Assembly (NCBI RefSeq): GCF_964340395.1
Contig: NC_135567.1
Span: forward strand, 20,066,806-20,080,305
Length of the DNA: 13,500 nucleotides
Origin: Glandiceps talaboti
Taxonomy: Eukaryota; Hemichordata; Enteropneusta; Spengelidae
Reading direction: 5' to 3'
Below the pieces are notes generated by a model. The model worked only from the letters and a program-made list of their open reading frames with translations. It was not told where the DNA came from and did no database searches. This document shows positions 9,471-13,500 of this stretch, one piece after another. Each line of letters begins with the position of its first letter. Position 1 is the stretch's first letter. A program made the position numbers and the translations under genes.

Positions 9471-9641
9471 TTATGTTTTGATAAATATGTCATGTCTCTT
9501 TTGTAGAGTTCTTACAATCTTTTCTTCAATCTCTTTCCCTTGTTCCAATTCTTCAGTTGTCATGGAAACTACATCTTCATTTTCCCTAGCTACAATGACA
9601 ACTCGTTCCCTCCTTGTTTCCAATAGATTTGCAAGAACAAG
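9471..9641 (-). CDS. PPCS: PPCS terminal exon with stop codon
   Basis: This is the last coding exon: 56 codons plus TAA. It starts in phase 0 after the acceptor TTCCATTGAAG, which has a CTTCTTCTTTCC tract and a CTAAC branch-point-like motif about 30 bases upstream. The peptide starts LVLANLLETRRERVVIV, continues with TTEELEQGKEIEEKIV, and ends in a short tail resembling the family's QSRHTAFI-type end. The Asn of VLANLLETR corresponds to the conserved Asn that binds nucleotide in human PPCS (family knowledge). The acidic EELEQGKEIEEKIV segment is the usual C-terminal helix. Together with the two upstream exons this gives 187 residues, roughly the C-terminal 60 percent of a protein that is about 310 residues in mammals. 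The reading frame is clean, so the locus looks functional as far as it can be seen. Confidence 0.92.
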   Translation of the reverse strand, partial: LVLANLLETRRERVVIVARENEDVVSMTTEELEQGKEIEEKIVRTLQKRHDIFIKT

Positions 9642-9742
9642 CTTCAATGGAAAGAAGAAGACATGCCGATAGTTAGGCAAAATAACAAATTTGTTAAGTT
9701 TCCAATAACTCGACCGAGCCTAGTTTTTTAAACCAATAAAAT

Positions 9743-10053
9743 AGTATATCACTGGTGACGCTGACAATACGTCAGCAATAATTTGGCATTATCATGATCT
9801 CAGCTGTATCAATCAAACTCATTTCAACTCACTGCAGTATATCACTGGTGAAACTGACAATACGTCAGCAATAATTTGGCATTATCATGATCTCAGCTGT
9901 ATCAATCTAACTCATTTCAACTCACTGTAGTATATCACTGGTGAAACTGACATCAGCACTAATTTGGCATTATCATGATCCCAGCTGTATCAATCTAACT
10001 CATTTCAACTCACTGCAGTATATCACTGGTGTAACTGACATCAGTAATGTTTA
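9743..10053. repeat. 93-bp tandem repeat in the last PPCS intron
   Basis: Units beginning AGTATATCACTGGTG start at 9743, 9836, 9929 and 10017, with spacing 93, 93 and 88 bp, the last being partial. Copies are nearly identical apart from single changes and the loss of several bases in the CAATACG segment of the third unit. The first two units contain a short hairpin, CTGAC and GTCAG arms around AATAC, which the third copy has lost. The array fills most of the 494-bp intron between 10135 and 9642 and has no coding potential. Confidence 0.9.
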
Positions 10054-10135
10054 GGAATATAGCTTACAACAATTTTTTTGACTCTGTGAGTAAAAATTTT
10101 TATTTGAAAGAAATAACATTTTTTTTTCTACTTAC

Positions 10136-10321
10136 TTCATGTTTATAAGTTTCCAGAGACATTCTAGCTTTCGGTAATAACATCTTTTCATCAGTCTCTA
10201 GTTTAAATGAGACAATAAAAGCACTCGGTGCCCAATAAGTTACTAATGGTTTCAACATCTTGGGTACTAAATGCATTGATAGTTGTAAGGCTCCCTCTGA
10301 TGACTGGATTTTATGCTGAGC
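10136..10321 (-). CDS. PPCS: PPCS internal exon
   Basis: This exon is 62 codons (186 nt), phase 0 at both ends, and continues the exon at 11322-11114 across a 792-bp intron. The acceptor follows a T-rich tract ending TTCATAG and the donor is GTAAGTAG. The peptide begins AQHKIQSSEGALQLSMHLVP and contains KMLKPLVTYWAP and AFIVSFKLETD. These match in order and length the family's HKIQSS, LVP-K-L and FKLETD segments. The Phe of the SFKLET motif lies in the nucleotide-binding region in the human structure (family knowledge). An alternative acceptor six bases inside the exon, after CTCAG, would drop the codons for A and Q. The TAG acceptor is preferred because it keeps the family spacing. No frameshift or stop is present. 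Confidence 0.92.
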
Positions 10322-10355
10322 CTATGAACAACAAAAATAAATAATTATGTGACAA

Positions 10356-10800
10356 TCATACACCAGTCATGTGATAATCATGTGACAGCCATGTGATAGT
10401 CATGTGACAGCCATGTGATAATCATAATCATTGTTGTAATCATATCACAGCCATGTGACAACTATGTGACAGCTATGTAATTATCATGACAGCCTTGTGA
10501 TTATCATGTGACGGCCAGGTGATAATCATGTGACAGCCAGGTGGTAATGATAGCCATGTGATTATCATGTGACAGGTATGTAAAAATCATGACAGCCATG
10601 TGATAAAATGACAGTTGTGCAAAGATGTGACAGCTATGTAATAATCATGAGTCATGTGATTATCATGTGACAATCAAGTGATAACCATTGTGACAGCCAA
10701 GTTCTTATCACAACAACCATGTGATAATCATGTTACTGCTGTGTAATAATCATGACAGTTATGTGATTAGCATGTGACACTCATGTGATAACCATGTGAC
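10356..10800. repeat. Degenerate CATGTGA minisatellite in PPCS intron
   Basis: This part of the PPCS intron is built from alternating half-units of about 11 bp, TCATGTGACAG and CCATGTGATAA, decayed to different degrees. By eye there are about 17 exact CATGTG cores here, and about 13 more in the adjoining 101-bp array. The intact exon's donor is itself followed by CACATGG when read on the minus strand, so the repeat abuts the splice site and may have grown from it. CATGTG is an E-box core, and TCATGTGA is the M-box form bound by MITF/TFE-type factors; any binding is speculation. Confidence 0.85.
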
Positions 10801-11177
10801 TTACCAAATCAGAGGCAGGTACTAGTATATAGAAATCAGAAACTGCAGCAGCTAGGTATAATATTGCATGTGGTAATCATGTGACAATCATGTGATAACC
10901 ATGTGACTTACCAAATCAGAGGCAGGTATATAGAAATCAGAAACTGCAGCAGCTAGGTATAATATTGCATGTGATTATCATGTGACTATCATGTGATAAC
11001 CATGTGACTTACCAAATCATAGGCAGGTATATAGAAATCAGAAACTGCAGCAGCTAGGTATAATATTGCATGTGGTAATCATGTGACAATCATGTGATAA
11101 CCATGTGACTTACCAAATCAGAGGCAGGTATATAGAAATCAGAAACTGCAGCAGCTAGGTATAATATTGCATGTGGT
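10798..11177 (-). repeat. 101-bp tandem array carrying the PPCS exon end and splice donor
   Basis: Four copies of one unit occur with exon-donor boundaries at 10805, 10912, 11013 and 11114, so spacings are 107, 101 and 101 bp. Each unit holds 64 nt matching the 3' end of the PPCS exon, encoding the HAILYLAAAVSDFY region, and the GTAAGT donor, followed by 37 nt of CATGTGA-type intron sequence. The copy at 11114 is the end of the intact exon; the other three lie in the intron and have no acceptor of their own. The 10805 copy has a 6-bp in-frame insertion, adding two codons between Ile and Pro. The 11013 copy has a Ser-to-Tyr change. Copies are otherwise nearly identical, implying recent duplication or homogenisation. 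The junction joins exon CATGTGG to intronic CATGTGAT, suggesting unequal exchange at this short homology (inference). Confidence 0.9.
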
Positions 11178-11322
11178 CCCAATTCTTGTAAACTTTGAGC
11201 TGCTGCTTGTAGTAAATATAAATAATCTGATAAACTAGTAAACTCAACTAAACAAAGACTGTCTTGGAATGTTTGGTAGTTCTTCAAAGTGTTCTTAAGA
11301 TTTGGTGCTTTTGCTTGGTCCA
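11114..11322 (-). CDS. PPCS: PPCS internal exon (phosphopantothenate-cysteine ligase)
   Basis: This exon encodes part of phosphopantothenate-cysteine ligase, which joins 4'-phosphopantothenate to cysteine in coenzyme A synthesis, normally in the cytosol. Seen here: 209 nt, two bases finishing a split codon and then 69 codons, ending in phase 0. The acceptor is a pyrimidine-rich tract ending TTTCAG and the donor is GTAAGT. The peptide contains LVEFTSLSDYLYLLQAAAQS and LYLAAAVSDFYIP, which align without gaps to my recollection of the animal PPCS family. In human PPCS the two alanines and the Asp of the AAAVSD loop contact phosphopantothenate (known for the family). The first base of the split codon and everything N-terminal, including the NFSSG motif, must come from an upstream exon not seen in this window. 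The 64 nt at its 3' end are repeated three more times in the downstream intron. Homology is clear; whether the locus is intact depends on the missing exon. Confidence 0.92.
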
Positions 11323-11514
11323 CTGAAAGGAAAATAATATAAACAAGCCATTGAGAATGACATAGTCCCCGCTATGATTGGGTTTTAAGGAATTAGCACT
11401 ACTCTGATCACGCAACAACACTTGTGAACCTAAATCAAACAGACTTAGATATGTTGTGTCTGCTTGTCGGACATGGAACATGCCTACAACAATAAAGGAT
11501 TGGTCGGGTATGGG

Positions 11515-12372
11515 GGATCATATCAATATGAAAATGGATATGCAAATGTATGTCATAGAACACTGTCCTAATACCAACTCTGAATGAGATCTGTTCAAGC
11601 ATGTCTGAGTTATGGCTTTGGACATGGAAAATTCACAAACAAAATGGCTGCCAGGCAGCCATATTGGATCGTATCATGACGAAAATGGATATGCACATGT
11701 ATGTCATAGAACACTGTCCTAATACCAACTTCGAATGAGATCTGTTCAAGCATGTCTGAGTTATGGCTTTGGACATGGAAAATTTGCAAACAAAATGGCT
11801 GCCAGGCAGCCATATTGGATCGTATCACAATTAAAATGGATATGCACATGTATGTCATAGAACACTGTCCTAATGCCAACTTTGAATGAGATCTGTTCAA
11901 GCATGTCTGAGTTATGGCTTTGGACATGGAAAATTTGCAAACAAAATGGCTGCCAGGCAGCCATATTGGATCGTATCACAATGAAAATGGATATGCACAT
12001 GTATGTCATAGAACACTGTCCTAATACCAACTTTGAATGAGATCTGTTCAAGCATGTCTAAGTTATGGCTTTGGACATGAAAATTCACAAACAAAATGGC
12101 TGCCAGGCGGCCATATTGGATCGTATCATGACAACAATGAATATGTACATATATGCCATAGAACACTGTCCTAATACCAACTCTGAATGAGATCTGTGTG
12201 AGCATGTCTGAGTTATGGCTTTAGACAAGGAAAATTCGCAAACAAAATGGCTGCTAGGCGGCCATATTGGATCGTATCATAAAACAAATTGACGTGCATA
12301 TGTATGCCATAGCATGTTGCCCCTGTACCAAGTTTGAAAAAAATCGGTACAGGCATCTCCAAGAAACGGCTG
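11515..12372. repeat. 151-bp tandem core repeat of the element
   Basis: Units begin at 11515, 11666, 11817 and 11968 with exact 151-bp spacing, then near 12118 (one base short) and a diverged sixth unit from about 12268. Five units carry an inverted repeat, ATGGCTGCC and GGCAGCCAT around a single A. Divergence rises toward the 3' side, where the last unit departs after GCCATAGCATG. Minus-strand open frames through this array are by-products of its sequence. Confidence 0.93.
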
Positions 12373-12435
12373 CGGACGGACGGACGGACGGACGCACGGA
12401 CGGACGGACGCACGGACGGACGGACGGACAGACGG
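12373..12435. repeat. GGAC tetranucleotide microsatellite
   Basis: About 15 GGAC-type units with GCAC and AGAC interruptions follow the 151-bp core directly. It behaves as the microsatellite tail of the mobile element rather than an independent array. Confidence 0.9.
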
Positions 12436-12448
12436 AACCCAATCCATA

Positions 12449-12480
12449 AGTCCCCGTTCCGGACTTCGTCCGCGGGGACT
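12449..12480 (+). repeat. Terminal hairpin of the element
   Basis: AGTCCCCG (12449-12456) pairs with CGGGGACT (12473-12480), and an inner CGGAC pairs with GTCCG around a TTC loop. The hairpin is directly followed by AA, so the 3' end reads CTAA. Hairpins of this kind mark Helitron and Helentron 3' ends; the same arms also serve as the inverse of the 5' terminus at 11363. Confidence 0.75.
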
Positions 12481-12630
12481 AACAATGATCAAGTATGTAA
12501 GGCCAAAAAACTAAATTCTATGGTTTCTGGTCATCGCACGCATCACTTAAATACCCTCACGTTGATCATTTTTGTGTTTGTCCAGCCCATGCAGTCTACA
12601 GATCTGTGGGGAAACACAAAAATAACCCTG

Positions 12631-13040
<410 letters not shown>

Positions 13041-13103
13041 TGTTATCAATGTGATGTCATTTCTCGCTAGTGTTACCCATAAACACTTGCAGAATATCCC
13101 AAA

Positions 13104-13202
13104 ATGGCAGAAGACACCTTTAGTGCAGTAGAGCTTCTTTACAAGATTTCAAAGTTGAATAAGTTTACTACCAAGGTTCAAATTAATCTCCAAAATCATT
13201 AT
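13104..13202 (+). CDS. Weak candidate first exon, 33 codons
   Basis: An ATG in good context (AAAATGG) opens 33 codons beginning MAEDTFSAVELLYKISKLNK and ends in phase 0 at a GTAAGC donor at 13203. The composition, with Ala, Glu, Asp and Lys and few low-complexity runs, looks more protein-like than the shadows of repeats nearby. It sits on the strand opposite PPCS, just right of the CT microsatellite. I do not recognise the family. A chance open stretch of this length is quite possible, and no continuation exon is visible before the window ends. Confidence 0.25.
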
Positions 13203-13254
13203 GTAAGCTGACAGCTGATAGTTTGTCCACATACTGATCCATGCTATGTATATA

Positions 13255-13500
13255 GGTGTTCATTTGCTGAATGATTAACCAGTTGCCTATCCAACAATGT
13301 TGTTATCTTTGCAATATACGCCATCATTTGGCTGTTGCTAAGGGCGTGGTTTTGTTGTCAGGTATATTTGCATACATTTTTTGAATGAATGTTTATTCAT
13401 TTGTCTATACTTATCTGTGATTTGTCAATTAATCCCTGTTATCTTTGCAATATATGTGATCATTTGTCTGTTGCTATGGGAGTGGTCTTGTTGCTAGGCA
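13255..13500. repeat. 136-bp tandem repeat, cut by the window end
   Basis: GTTATCTTTGCAATATA-starting segments at 13302 and 13438 share ATCATTTG-CTGTTGCTA-GGG-GTGGT-TTGTTG-AGG, a spacing of 136 bp. The first copy seems to extend left to about 13255. The second runs off the window, so the copy number is unknown. GTTGCTA-GGGCGTGG repeats of this type are frequent in aquatic invertebrate genomes. Confidence 0.7.

Larger units (their letters stand above)
11363..12482 (+). mobile_element. Helentron/MITE-like non-autonomous element with tandem core
   Basis: The element runs from TAGTCCCCGC (11363-11372) to its exact inverse GCGGGGACTA (12472-12481), followed by A, giving a CTAA end. In order it has a unique 5' part, a core of about 5.7 tandem 151-bp units (11515-12372), a GGAC microsatellite (12373-12435) and a terminal hairpin (12449-12480). 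Tandem core, tetranucleotide tail and a 3' palindrome before CTRR are the plan of Helentron-derived elements such as the oyster pearl family (known). No transposase or Rep/helicase is encoded, so it would be non-autonomous. Both flanks have ACA next to the ends, which could be a 3-bp target duplication; a TA duplication is another reading. It sits in the upstream PPCS intron. Class is uncertain; the repeat structure is certain. Confidence 0.7.

Noticed and set aside
10330-11180. CRISPR-like array
   Set aside because: Half-units of about 11 bp without unique spacers, in a eukaryotic intron; this is a minisatellite.
11284-11481. 65-residue minus-strand frame overlapping the PPCS exon, considered as the upstream PPCS exon
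   Set aside because: It runs in a different frame from PPCS, crosses the acceptor, and shows no similarity to the family's N-terminal segment. Its upstream part belongs to the mobile element.
11610-12485. Several minus-strand frames with repeated SNMAAWQPF-type peptides
   Set aside because: They are produced by the 151-bp core repeat of the mobile element. Each reads the same unit, and 151 is not a multiple of three.

Overview
This is a eukaryotic, almost certainly marine-invertebrate (metazoan) genomic window. It is AT-rich and intron-rich, with GT-AG introns, long microsatellites and many tandem repeats. It also holds a repetitive mobile element of a type common in molluscs and other aquatic invertebrates. 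No bacterial or viral gene organisation is visible. The phylum cannot be fixed from this sequence alone.

The one gene recognised with confidence lies on the minus strand between 11322 and 9471: the C-terminal 187 residues of phosphopantothenate-cysteine ligase (PPCS), the second enzyme of coenzyme A synthesis from pantothenate. It is split over three exons (11322-11114, 10321-10136, 9641-9471). All junctions are in phase and the splice sites are good. The N-terminal exon(s), which carry the first part of the nucleotide-binding domain, are not in the window and should lie beyond 13500. A second, unrecognised minus-strand gene probably starts at 5707: a 51-codon acidic first exon with a strong start context and a GTAAGT donor, in a CpG-richer patch with NRF1-like and E-box motifs. 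A weak plus-strand first-exon candidate lies at 13104-13202.

The rest is mostly repeat. From left to right: AT-rich unique sequence with a degenerate 60-bp repeat (165-350); a decayed repeat of about 175-250 bp with C-rich blocks (930-1740); poly-G runs and a CT-rich array (1854-2540); a LINE-like 3' tail (about 2880-3010); a gene-poor stretch (3011-5350); the start of the unknown gene (5555-5707); a 1.67-kb array of TACAGR hexamers with a 720-bp higher-order duplication (6029-7702); a 22-bp inverted-repeat foldback (7895-8046); a 45/42-bp array probably in the PPCS 3' region (8797-9075).

The PPCS introns carry their own arrays. The last intron has a 93-bp repeat (9743-10053). The preceding intron has a CATGTGA-rich minisatellite (10356-10800), followed by a 101-bp array whose unit contains the end of the PPCS exon with its splice donor (10798-11177). 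The upstream intron has a Helentron/MITE-like element with a 151-bp hairpin-bearing core, a GGAC tail and a terminal hairpin (11363-12482), then a CTGT/CT microsatellite (12631-13036). A 136-bp repeat runs off the right edge.

The most unusual structure is the 101-bp array. It repeats the substrate-binding LYLAAAVSDFY segment of PPCS plus its splice donor, giving three extra donor-bearing exon ends in the intron downstream of the intact exon.
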